Below, one piece after another: positions 1 to 6,661 of a DNA stretch of 14,137 nt. A model generated the notes under the pieces. The model made no database searches, was not told the DNA's origin, and saw only the letters and a program-made list of their open reading frames with translations. The position numbers and the translations under genes were made by a program. Each line of letters begins with the position of its first letter. Position 1 is the stretch's first letter. The stretch is from the NCBI GenBank assembly GCA_964496245.1, contig CAZBZG010000108.1, positions 1 through 14,137 on the forward strand, written 5' to 3'. Source of the stretch: CAZBZG01 sp964496245 (GTDB taxonomy: Bacteria; Planctomycetota; SZUA-567).

Positions 1-647
<647 letters not shown>

Positions 648-666
648 GCCGCCTGCGCGAAGCCGA

Positions 667-963
667 TCACCTTCGGTCCTGCCACCCTCGTGGGTCCCGC
701 TTGGCGTGGAACACGGCCAAGACGACGATCCGCGATTCCTCGACGACATAGAATACGCCAAAAGGAAAGCGGCGCACAAGGGCCCGTCGGACATCCTTGT
801 GCAGCGTGGCGTGCATCTCTGGATTGCGTTGCATGGCGTTCAGCGCGGCATCGACGCAGAGGAGGAATTCGGATCCAAGGCCCGGGCAGCGGTTCTCATA
901 CCAGGCAAACGCCTCTGCAAGGTCGGCCTCCGCCTCTGGGCGGATGACGATGTCGCGCGTCAT
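667..963 (-). CDS. RelE/ParE-superfamily toxin of a type II toxin-antitoxin pair
   Basis: Small 98-aa protein of the RelE/ParE fold, the toxin of a type II module; members either cleave ribosome-bound mRNA or poison gyrase, and which applies here cannot be read from sequence. Typical elements are an N-terminal strand (IVIRPEAEADL), a helical pair holding AFAWYENRCPGLGSEF, and the C-terminal core strands with R60-ALVRRFPFGVFYVVEE followed by RIVVLAVFHAKRDPRGW. The ATG at 963 is chosen because its first four bases overlap the antitoxin stop (ATGA), the usual translational coupling. A longer in-frame extension upstream is low-complexity antisense of the antitoxin and is rejected. Transcribed after the antitoxin, convergent with recA. 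Confidence 0.88.
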   Translation of the reverse strand: MTRDIVIRPEAEADLAEAFAWYENRCPGLGSEFLLCVDAALNAMQRNPEMHATLHKDVRRALVRRFPFGVFYVVEESRIVVLAVFHAKRDPRGWQDRR

Positions 964-1181
964 TGCAGGTCCCGGATTCTCTCGCGAACCACACCCCATG
1001 AAGACCCAACGTCGGGATCTTGCTGATAGGCATCCAGACGCCGGTCGAGTTCCGCCTTTTGCGCTTCGGTCAGAGGAACCGCCTCCGGACACTCCGCAAT
1101 GCTGTCCCATATGTCCTGGACGAGCTGGATCCGCTCCGAAAGCGTCAGCCTGACGATGTCCCCGTGCGTCAGAATGCTCAC
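960..1181 (-). CDS. Addiction-module antitoxin (TIGR02574-like small helical protein)
   Basis: 73-aa antitoxin partner of the following RelE/ParE-like toxin. It matches the pattern of the 'addiction module component' family: a helix of the form LTLSERIQLVQDIWDSI, then PLTEAQKAELDRRLDAYQQDP, then a short SWGVVRERIR tail. In that family the C-terminal helix wraps the toxin. The start is taken as GTG at 1181 because a clear Shine-Dalgarno (AAAGGAGA) lies a few bases upstream on this strand; a longer ATG start at 1232 would read through that ribosome site and add 17 unconserved residues. Its TGA overlaps the toxin ATG by four bases, so the two form one transcript. No DNA-binding domain is obvious, so autoregulation may need another factor. 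Confidence 0.86.
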   Translation of the reverse strand: MSILTHGDIVRLTLSERIQLVQDIWDSIAECPEAVPLTEAQKAELDRRLDAYQQDPDVGSSWGVVRERIRDLQ

Positions 1182-1294
1182 CGTCGGTCTCCTTTTCCCA
1201 TCGACCGGTTCCGGGCTACTTCGTGCCGGCAATGTGACTCCACGTAGTCGACGAACCGGCCACGACCGACGTCAGGAGTCGGACGGCCGATGTC

Positions 1295-1322
1295 AGTATA
1301 TCGCAGAGGTGGCATGCTGCAA
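1295..1322 (-). promoter_or_regulatory. Candidate sigma-70 promoter for the toxin-antitoxin pair
   Basis: On the minus strand a TATACT box (1300-1295) lies 16 bases from TTGCAG (1322-1317). It is about 115 bases upstream of the antitoxin GTG and points toward it. The -10 box matches consensus at five of six positions; the -35 box is weaker. The 16-base spacing and the -TACT ending of the -10 box also occur in the candidate promoters of the glycosidase-like gene and asnB in this window. Sequence-only prediction. Confidence 0.35.
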
Positions 1323-1436
1323 AGGATTCTCGACCAGTCGTTGCAGGATGCGGCGCGTCCAGTGCTTGCGCCTCCCGATCCATCGGCCGGCCATCGATCT
1401 GGATGGGCATGCGGAGAAACGTGCGCGGCCACAGAC

Positions 1437-1460
1437 CATGCCCACCTTCCGGTGGGCATG
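1437..1460 (-). terminator. Perfect 10-bp hairpin with GGAA tetraloop after the glycosidase-like gene
   Basis: Arms CATGCCCACC and GGTGGGCATG are exactly complementary and are separated by four bases. Read on the minus strand, the direction of the gene ending at 1494, the loop is GGAA, a stable GNRA-type tetraloop. The hairpin starts 33 bases past the stop codon. There is no T-run after it, so it could be an atypical terminator of a GC-rich genome, a 3'-end stabiliser, or a dispersed palindrome. Confidence 0.45.
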
Positions 1461-1493
1461 CCACCCGCCCCGCGCGCGAATCGAACGCATCGC

Positions 1494-3542
1494 CTACGAT
1501 CGACGCCCCACATACACCCGCTCGGCCTGCAGGCGGCCATCTGTGACCGGGTCGTCCGTGAGCGCGTCCCGCCACGTGCCCGCCCGTTCGTGCGGCTGGA
1601 AAGCGAAGAGCAGAACCTCATCAGCCTCGGCCTCCCAGAGCACGCCCTGGTCGCCAGGCAGCACGGTCCGCTTCTCCATGAGGTGGCGGTAACGCTTGTA
1701 GACCGCAATCAGGTCTTTGAACTTTTGCACCGCTTCCGGATGCCACGCTTCGCGCAGCGGCAGCGACTGGATGGCGATCCGGAAAATCCACTTGTGCGCG
1801 AACCGGCGGAATGCGTAGCCGAACGCGTCGGGGCGGGTGAAGAGATCGGTCAGCGGGTTGACCTGCTTCCGCGTCGCCGGGTCGCGGTATCCCGCCGACG
1901 CGTTCATGGCATAGGCGTAGGGCAGCGCCTCGCCGCCGTAGGTGTCCCCGCCGTGAAGCCCGCAGCACGAGGTGCGCGTGAAGCTGACCACGCCCTCGGG
2001 CGTGAGCCAGACGCCCGCGTTCACGAGCTTGGCGTAGAGCCGGCCCATGTGGTCGAACTGCGGGCGCATGGATCCGTCGCCGTAGTCCACCTGCCACCAG
2101 CCCAGGTTGCTGAACGAATCCCAGAGATACCCTTGGAGCCCCGTGCGCTCGCAGACGCCGCGCACCTGATCGAAGACCCAGTCGCGGAATTCGTCGTTCA
2201 GATTGAGCGTCCAGCACTCGCCCGCGTAGCCCGTGTCCGGGTGGCGACCCGACTCCTTGGTCGCAATGCGCTTCTGCGCCTCCTTGTCGTGCCGGTCGAT
2301 GCGTACGGACCGCGGAGTCATGTGCGCGGCGAACCACGCGAGCACGCTTACGCCCTTGGCCCGGGCGCGGTCGCAGAGCCGCTTGAGGCCCGCCTCGCCG
2401 CCGGCCGAGGTCGAGACCTCGAGGTCGAAGGTGCAGCAGGTGTTCTGGTAGCAGAGCTTCTCGAGCACGGTGCCCGCGCGCCGCTCTTCCGGCACCAGCT
2501 GCTTGAGCATCCGGTCGAAATCCTCGCCGTGCTGCCAGAGCGGGTCGATGAAGATGGCGTCTGCGCCGAGTTCGGCCGCCAGCTCCAACGCGTCTTCGTA
2601 GGTGGTGTCGAAATCGATCCCGCGCCACACGTTCTTGCCGACCACCACGGGCGTGATTTCGCGGTCTTCGAATCCAAACTGCGCGCGGGCCTTGTCGTAT
2701 TCCTGGTCGTAGAGCCGCGTCCACAGATTGACCGCGTCCACCTCGCTCAGCGCGTCGGGGCAGAAGAGCACGGTCTTGGGATTCGTGCGCACATCGCCGG
2801 ACTGCTCGAAGTAGTGGAGATCCACCACGCGCAGCCAGTCCTCGCCGGGGTTGGTCTGGAGGGCCGAGCGGATGCAACTGACCCGGTCGAACCAGGCCAC
2901 GAGCGTACCGGCGGGGCTCGTCTGCATGTCGAACGCGGGCAGCAGGCTCCACCGCGCCCAGAGATTGCCGGGGAGCACGTTGATCGCCTTGTCCAGGCCC
3001 ACGGTGGAAAAGCCGGCGTCGCGCGAGAGGCGCTTGTACGGCACGTCGAAGAGGTTCCGGCAGGCGAGCGAGACCCCGTCGAGCCGGCCGCCGATCTCCC
3101 AGGTCTGCCGGTCCATGAGCCGGTGGATGGGCGCCGCGGGATTGGCATATTCGAACCAGTAGGTGAACCCGTGAAACGCGTGGCCGTCGATCTCGGCCGC
3201 TGCCGGCCGGAAGCCGATGCGCAGTTCGGATTCAACCGGCGCCTCGTCCCACGCAGCCGGCCGCAGGCAGATATCGCCCGAACTGTCGCGGCGTTCGATG
3301 AACGGGTAGTCCGGGTCGCCCACGGCTTTGGTCACGATCCGGGTCGCGTCGTCTTCCACCACGGTCTCCACGTGCCGGAACGTGCGGAAGATCTGCCCCT
3401 CATACGTATCGAACCACGGCAGGAACCGGTTGGCGGCGTTGCGGACGTCCTTCCCGTGCATACGTACGGCGCCGAGGCTCTTGAGCTCTCCGCCTTCGAT
3501 CGCGGGAATGATTTCGACGTGGGAAAACCGGATAGCGGTCAT
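1494..3542 (-). CDS. Divergent clan GH-D-like (alpha-galactosidase/GH36-like) TIM-barrel protein
   Basis: 682-aa protein without a signal peptide, so probably cytoplasmic. Residues 1 to about 290 look like a beta-rich domain of the kind that precedes the barrel in GH36-type enzymes. Residues about 295-620 look like the barrel: ADAIFIDPLWQHGEDF (327-342) fits the strand carrying substrate contacts, GVSVLAWFAAHMTP (397-410) fits the GIWFEPEM-like strand, and WTLNLNDEFRDWVFDQV followed by GYLWDSF (471-477) fits the LxxxxPEVRDWL...KWD signature, making Asp475 the candidate nucleophile. The last about 60 residues form a small beta domain. The ATG at 3542 is preferred to a start 35 codons upstream because AGGAAG lies 8 bases before it and the extension is arginine-rich and unlike the rest. 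Substrate unknown; assignment to an existing GH family is not certain. Confidence 0.7.
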   Translation of the reverse strand: MTAIRFSHVEIIPAIEGGELKSLGAVRMHGKDVRNAANRFLPWFDTYEGQIFRTFRHVETVVEDDATRIVTKAVGDPDYPFIERRDSSGDICLRPAAWDEAPVESELRIGFRPAAAEIDGHAFHGFTYWFEYANPAAPIHRLMDRQTWEIGGRLDGVSLACRNLFDVPYKRLSRDAGFSTVGLDKAINVLPGNLWARWSLLPAFDMQTSPAGTLVAWFDRVSCIRSALQTNPGEDWLRVVDLHYFEQSGDVRTNPKTVLFCPDALSEVDAVNLWTRLYDQEYDKARAQFGFEDREITPVVVGKNVWRGIDFDTTYEDALELAAELGADAIFIDPLWQHGEDFDRMLKQLVPEERRAGTVLEKLCYQNTCCTFDLEVSTSAGGEAGLKRLCDRARAKGVSVLAWFAAHMTPRSVRIDRHDKEAQKRIATKESGRHPDTGYAGECWTLNLNDEFRDWVFDQVRGVCERTGLQGYLWDSFSNLGWWQVDYGDGSMRPQFDHMGRLYAKLVNAGVWLTPEGVVSFTRTSCCGLHGGDTYGGEALPYAYAMNASAGYRDPATRKQVNPLTDLFTRPDAFGYAFRRFAHKWIFRIAIQSLPLREAWHPEAVQKFKDLIAVYKRYRHLMEKRTVLPGDQGVLWEAEADEVLLFAFQPHERAGTWRDALTDDPVTDGRLQAERVYVGRRS

Positions 3543-3619
3543 GAGATACTTCCTGAAGCGAGCTGCGCAACGCGCGCGAACACGGCTGCATCCAAGGCGC
3601 GCTGCGCCAGAAGGGCTCC

Positions 3620-3647
3620 AGTAGACCGCGACGGACGCGCGTGTCAA
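3620..3647 (-). promoter_or_regulatory. Candidate sigma-70 promoter for the glycosidase-like gene
   Basis: On the minus strand a perfect TTGACA (3647-3642) is followed after 16 bases by TCTACT (3625-3620), about 78 bases upstream of the ATG at 3542. It lies just downstream of the truncated ferredoxin fragment, so the gene can be transcribed on its own whatever happened upstream. Confidence 0.5.
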
Positions 3648-3665
3648 GAGGGAGGGAGCAGCCCC

Positions 3666-3787
3666 TCACGACGGATCGGCCACGCGCGCCTGTCGTTCGA
3701 TGCCGTCCACCACGATGGCCTTGCCCTGGCGCACGGCCGGGCACTCGGAATGGCAGGACCCGCACCCGCAGCAGCGGTCGGGGTTGA
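3666..3787 (-). pseudogene. Detached 3' fragment of a polyferredoxin gene (left copy of a 128-bp direct repeat)
   Basis: About 40 codons ending at a stop (3668-3666) that match the end of the polyferredoxin gene at 6540-6661. The fragment encodes the last 4Fe-4S motif, C-x2-C-x2-C-x3-C-P, then QGKAIVVDGIERQARVADPS. The nucleotide match covers 3660-3787 against 6534-6661 with three differences (3696, 3750, 3770): one Asp-to-Glu, one silent and one Arg-to-Cys next to the first cysteine. Upstream of 3787 the similarity ends abruptly and no start or membrane part is present, so this is a broken copy. Its position, 123 bases before the glycosidase-like start and on the same strand, suggests a ferredoxin gene once ended here. 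Confidence 0.85.
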
Positions 3788-4041
3788 AACCGGACAGCAG
3801 TGCAGACGCAGGGGTATGACGAAGTCAACGCCACCTTTGTCGGAATGCTCCCCGCCTCGCGCCCCGGGGGAATCGACAGCTGCTTTCTCGCCTGGGATAC
3901 ACCGCCTTCCTCGAGAAGGGCGGATCAGACGAGAAGCACCTGAAGAAGGCGGCGCGCGGCATGAAGAAGCTCATCGACCGGTACCCGGACACACCGTCGG
4001 CCGCCGAGGCCAAGAAGAAGCGCGAAGCCATCATACCCTGA
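3788..4041 (+). pseudogene. Frameshifted 3' gene fragment with a TPR-like tail
   Basis: Directly after the repeat junction the plus strand stays open in one frame (3788 to about 3895: GYDEVNATFVGMLPASRPGG, then IDSCFLAW). It appears to continue in a second frame from about 3895 to the TGA at 4039-4041 (GYTAFLEKGG, HLKKAARGMKKLIDRYPDTP, SAAEAKKKREAIIP). The last part resembles the end of tetratricopeptide-type proteins of the BamD/YbgF kind, where LIxxYPDTPxAxEA is common. There is no start codon, no ribosome site and no N-terminal domain. It reads as the end of a gene cut at the junction and then frameshifted. The family is a guess; chance open frames in GC-rich DNA are the alternative. Confidence 0.4.
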
Positions 4042-4054
4042 CTCCCCGTCCAGC

Positions 4055-4190
4055 AATGGGGTCAGAGCCAGCCGTCGTGGTGCACAGCGGGGGACTCCGG
4101 GGTACAATACTGGTTTTGGCGGCGGATGAGGTGCGACCCCTTGGGCGGGATGTGCTGCGTGAACTCGGCGATGAAGTCGAGCATGGGGAG
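4055..4190 (-). pseudogene. Remnant of an IS91/IS801-like (Y2-type) transposase
   Basis: On the minus strand, codons at about 4190-4119 read LPMLDFIAEFTQHIPPKGSH followed by LIRR. This closely resembles the conserved 'FLAxLTxHIPxKGxHLxRYYGxYS' block near the C-terminus of IS91-family rolling-circle transposases. The expected YYGxYSNKxRG continuation is lost (QNQYCTPES follows), and no catalytic HUH or paired-tyrosine part is present in the window, so only a short decayed piece remains. A GGGGTCAGAGCC string (4058-4069), often seen next to transposase debris, follows it. The assignment rests on motif memory, not a search. Confidence 0.5.
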
Positions 4191-4261
4191 GAGTTGGAAA
4201 TTGCCGCGCCTCCGGCTGCAGGCCCTTCGGGGCTCCGGGCTGCTGCGCCGACCTCGCCGGG

Positions 4262-4284
4262 CTCCGGCCATCCATGGCCTCCGG
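4262..4284 (+). repeat. 23-bp palindromic repeat, copy A (core GGCCATCCATGGCC)
   Basis: The core GGCCAT-CC-ATGGCC (4266-4279) is an inverted repeat with a two-base centre. The 23 bases match the reverse complement of 6360-6382 with two differences. A related core sits at 11513-11528. Probably a REP-like dispersed element. Confidence 0.55.
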
Positions 4285-4451
4285 CTGCGACTGGTCCCCC
4301 GGCGTGTAGGACTGTTCGCGTCGTGGACGGCCGGCAGTGCTGCTTGCGCTACGCATCCTGCTTCGCACCCTCCATCCCCCTCCATCGCCCTACTGCTCCA
4401 GTGGTCGAATGCGATGGCCCTGCGTAACACAAGGTGTCTCCTGGATTCAGC

Positions 4452-4479
4452 TTGACTCATACGCGACGGCGTGCATACT
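4452..4479 (+). promoter_or_regulatory. Candidate sigma-70 promoter of asnB
   Basis: TTGACT (4452-4457), 16 bases, then CATACT (4474-4479), about 60 bases before the asnB ATG. It lies downstream of the remnants, so asnB carries its own promoter within the repeat-bounded unit. Confidence 0.5.
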
Positions 4480-4497
4480 AGGCCTGGCTGGGGCGGC

Positions 4498-4519
4498 AGT
4501 CGCGGACGGTTTCGCGACT
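4498..4519 (+). promoter_or_regulatory. Leader hairpin before asnB
   Basis: AGTCGCG (4498-4504) and CGCGACT (4513-4519) form a perfect 7-bp stem with an 8-base loop between the candidate promoter and the asnB start. The stem ends 21 bases before the ATG and could affect initiation. It contains no recognised riboswitch core. Confidence 0.35.
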
Positions 4520-4540
4520 ACGGCCCATGATCGGACAATC

Positions 4541-6130
4541 ATGTGTGGTATCGGAGGGTGTTTCGGACGACCGGACACCTCGACCATCCGCCGCATGCTC
4601 GACGTCATGCCGCACCGCGGACCGGACGACGTGGGCATACATGTGACGGAGCATTGCGTCCTCGGTCACACGCGCCTGAGTATCGTGGACGTGCATAAGG
4701 GGCACCAGCCCATCCTCGCCGGGGGCGTCGAGCCCGCCATCATCTGCAACGGCGAAATCTACAACCACGATCATCTCAAGAACGAACTGTCCGTTGACTA
4801 CCGTTTCGCCACAGGGTCGGACACGGAGACGGCGCTCCATCTCTACCGAAAGCACGGGGCCGCTTTCGTCCGTCGGCTCGACGGCATGTTTGCCCTGGCC
4901 ATCGCCGACGGGGAGAGTTTCCTCCTCGCCCGAGATCCCGTGGGCATCAAGCCGCTCTACTACGGCTTCAGGAATGGCACGATGTATTTCTCCTCCGAGC
5001 TTCGGGCCATCTCGGTGGCCGGCATGGATGAAGTCCGCCTGTTTCCGCCCGGACAGTTGTACACCCCGAATCGTGGATTCGAGACCTACCAGCCGCTGCC
5101 GGGGGCGGACGGCACGATGCTCGCCGATGTGGACGCTGCGGCTGCGACAGTGCGCGAGGCCGTGACCAAGGCCGTACACAAGCGCCTGCTCTCGGACCGG
5201 GAGATTCACGTCGGTGCCTTCTGCAGCGGGGGGTTGGACAGCTCCCTTGTGGCCGCCCTCGCAGCTGAGCGGATTCCGAATATTCATACGTTTGCCGTGG
5301 GCATGCGGGACGCCGATGGCCGCGAAAGCGACGACCTCAAGGCCGGCCGCATGGTGGCGGCCCATATTGGCTCCACTCACCACGAACTGGCCTTCACCGT
5401 CGAGGAGTACAAGGCCGTTCTCGGCGAGGTGGTGCAGACGCTGGAGAGCTACGACCCCTCTCTCGTCCGCTGCGCCGTTCCCTGCTATTTCACCTGCAAG
5501 TGTGCAGCGCCGCACGTGACGGTGGTGCTGACCGGCGAGGGAGCGGACGAGGTCTTCGGCGGGTACCATTACATGAAGCACTTCCCAACGAACGGCCTCA
5601 ATGACGAGTGCCGCCGCTGCATTGGAAACCTCCACAACATCAACCTCCAGCGCGCGGACCGCATGGGCATGCGCTTCAGTCTGGAACTGCGGGTGCCCTT
5701 CCTGGACATGGCCTTGATCCAGCTCTGCTCGCGGTTGCCCCCGGAGTGGAAGATCCATGACGACGGGAGCGCACAGGAGAAAACCGAGAAATGGATCCTC
5801 CGCAAGGCTTTTGATGGCACCGACATCCTCCCCGAGAACATCCTCTGGCGGTACAAGGTGCAGTACACGCAAGGTGCGGGCTGCGAGAGCCTGGGCGAAC
5901 AAATCGCTGAAGCGGAACTGAGTGATGCAGACTATGCCCGCATCGTCGCGCAGAACCCCGGGGCCACGCTCAACAGCAAGGAGGCCGCGTACTACTTCAC
6001 CTTCTTCCGTGAACGCTTTCCCCAGCGCTCAGTGCTGGACACGGTCGGCATCTGGACCGGCTTCGACTTCGCTGAGGAGCGCGGTTCCGTGCGCGGGACG
6101 GTGGACGGTCATCTCCGCCGAGGAGTATGA
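4541..6130 (+). CDS. asnB: Asparagine synthase (glutamine-hydrolysing)
   Basis: Makes asparagine from aspartate, ATP and glutamine in the cytoplasm. At 529 aa it is close to the usual 550-aa AsnB. The glutaminase domain (about 1-200) starts MCGIGG with the Cys2 nucleophile exposed after Met removal, and carries MPHRGPDD (23-30), GHTRLSIVD, ICNGEIYNH (68-76), GSDTETALHLY and ARDPVGIKPLYYG. The synthetase domain has the PP-loop SGGLDSS (229-235), TGEGADEVFGGY (331-342), RADRMGMRFSLELRVPFLD (371-389) and WRYKVQYTQGAG. The start is fixed by the catalytic Cys2; longer frames upstream are not conserved. The ribosome site is weak. It runs opposite to the genes on both sides and lies inside the unit bounded by 128-bp direct repeats, next to gene debris, so it may have been inserted. 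All key motifs are intact and it should be active. Confidence 0.95.
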   Translation: MCGIGGCFGRPDTSTIRRMLDVMPHRGPDDVGIHVTEHCVLGHTRLSIVDVHKGHQPILAGGVEPAIICNGEIYNHDHLKNELSVDYRFATGSDTETALHLYRKHGAAFVRRLDGMFALAIADGESFLLARDPVGIKPLYYGFRNGTMYFSSELRAISVAGMDEVRLFPPGQLYTPNRGFETYQPLPGADGTMLADVDAAAATVREAVTKAVHKRLLSDREIHVGAFCSGGLDSSLVAALAAERIPNIHTFAVGMRDADGRESDDLKAGRMVAAHIGSTHHELAFTVEEYKAVLGEVVQTLESYDPSLVRCAVPCYFTCKCAAPHVTVVLTGEGADEVFGGYHYMKHFPTNGLNDECRRCIGNLHNINLQRADRMGMRFSLELRVPFLDMALIQLCSRLPPEWKIHDDGSAQEKTEKWILRKAFDGTDILPENILWRYKVQYTQGAGCESLGEQIAEAELSDADYARIVAQNPGATLNSKEAAYYFTFFRERFPQRSVLDTVGIWTGFDFAEERGSVRGTVDGHLRRGV

Positions 6131-6539
6131 CAATGCGCATGACGCAGACGGTAGCAACGAAACGAAGTTCATACGGATCCATTTCTGAGGACTGGTCCGC
6201 AATGATGCAACGCAAGAAGCTCGGAGCGAAGCAGCGTCGAAGAAGCGGGGCGCTGGTGGTTCGTGAGCCGTTGCGGCTGTGGTGATGACCGGTTCCCCGT
6301 TGGAAAATGCTTTCACGGCTGCCCCCCTCCACCCCATTTCGGATCTCGGGCCACCAGAACTGGAGGCCATGGATGGCTGGAGTGGCTCCCGCAGGAGCGC
6401 AGCGACGAGGAACCCGGAGGGCGCGAAGCAGGTTGCGGAGCGCAGCCGTACTTGTCGGCAAAGCGGTCGCAAAGGGATTGGGATCACGATTGCGACAACG
6501 AGGTGCTCGCCGCTCGGCTGACCCGCGGGGGAGAGCCCC
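6131..6539. other. Intergenic region, 409 bases, no convincing gene
   Basis: Lies between the convergent ends of asnB and the polyferredoxin gene. It holds palindrome copy B (6360-6382) and, from 6534, the right copy of the 128-bp direct repeat. No T-rich terminator hairpin is evident for either gene. Open frames here on both strands are low-complexity and lack ribosome sites or domains. The section at about 6340-6480 (GGAGTGGCTCCCGCAGGAGC and following) looks like repetitive non-coding DNA. Confidence 0.6.
6360..6382 (-). repeat. 23-bp palindromic repeat, copy B (inverted relative to copy A)
   Basis: The reverse complement reads CTCCAGCC-ATCCATGGC-CTCCAG, differing from copy A at two positions. 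Its core GCCAT-GG-ATGGC spans 6366-6377. With copy A it brackets asnB in opposite orientation. Confidence 0.55.
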
Positions 6540-6661
6540 TCACGACGGATCGGCCACGCGCGCCTGTCGGTCGATGCCGTCCACCACGATGGCCTTGCCC
6601 TGGCGCACGGCCGGGCACTCGGAGTGGCAGGACCCGCACCCGCGGCAGCGGTCGGGGTTGA
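6534..6661 (-). repeat. Right copy of the 128-bp direct repeat (3' end of polyferredoxin gene)
   Basis: Matches 3660-3787 at 125 of 128 positions in the same orientation, offset 2874 bases. This copy is continuous with the full gene, so it is the probable source. Confidence 0.9.

Larger units (their letters stand above)
1182..1493. other. Intergenic region, 312 bases, no convincing gene
   Basis: Lies downstream of the glycosidase-like gene and upstream of the antitoxin, both on the minus strand. It holds the candidate promoter at 1295-1322, a perfect 10-bp hairpin at 1437-1460 and the antitoxin ribosome site at about 1186-1194. A minus-strand reading frame of about 65 codons (1293-1490) crosses it, but it has no recognisable domain and a poor start context, so it is not called. 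A GTTCGATTC string near 1476-1488 on the minus strand resembles a tRNA T-loop, but no matching stem or cloverleaf is present. Confidence 0.6.
3788..4540. other. Stretch of about 750 bases without an intact gene
   Basis: Between the ferredoxin fragment and asnB. It contains the frameshifted gene end (3788-4041), the IS91-like remnant (4055-4190), palindrome copy A (4262-4284), a GCCTCCGGCTGC string repeated near 4207 and 4277, and the asnB promoter and leader hairpin (4452-4519). Long reading frames that cross it on the plus strand are antisense to the glycosidase-like gene and are not genes. I see nothing definable between about 4290 and 4440. Confidence 0.6.

Noticed and set aside
1470..1493. 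tRNA-like GTTCGATTC string on the minus strand
   Set aside because: The flanking bases do not form a T-stem and no acceptor or anticodon arm can be found.
1290..4427. 1045-codon open frame on the plus strand
   Set aside because: It is antisense to the glycosidase-like gene for most of its length, rich in Arg, His, Val and Pro with no domain, and the opposite strand has clear motifs and a good ribosome site.
4498..4519. T-box, riboswitch or attenuator before asnB
   Set aside because: There is only a short hairpin; no T-box sequence, leader peptide rich in Asn codons or alternative terminator is visible.
4478..5902. 474-codon minus-strand frame opposite asnB
   Set aside because: Shadow of asnB, whose catalytic motifs are all in the plus frame.
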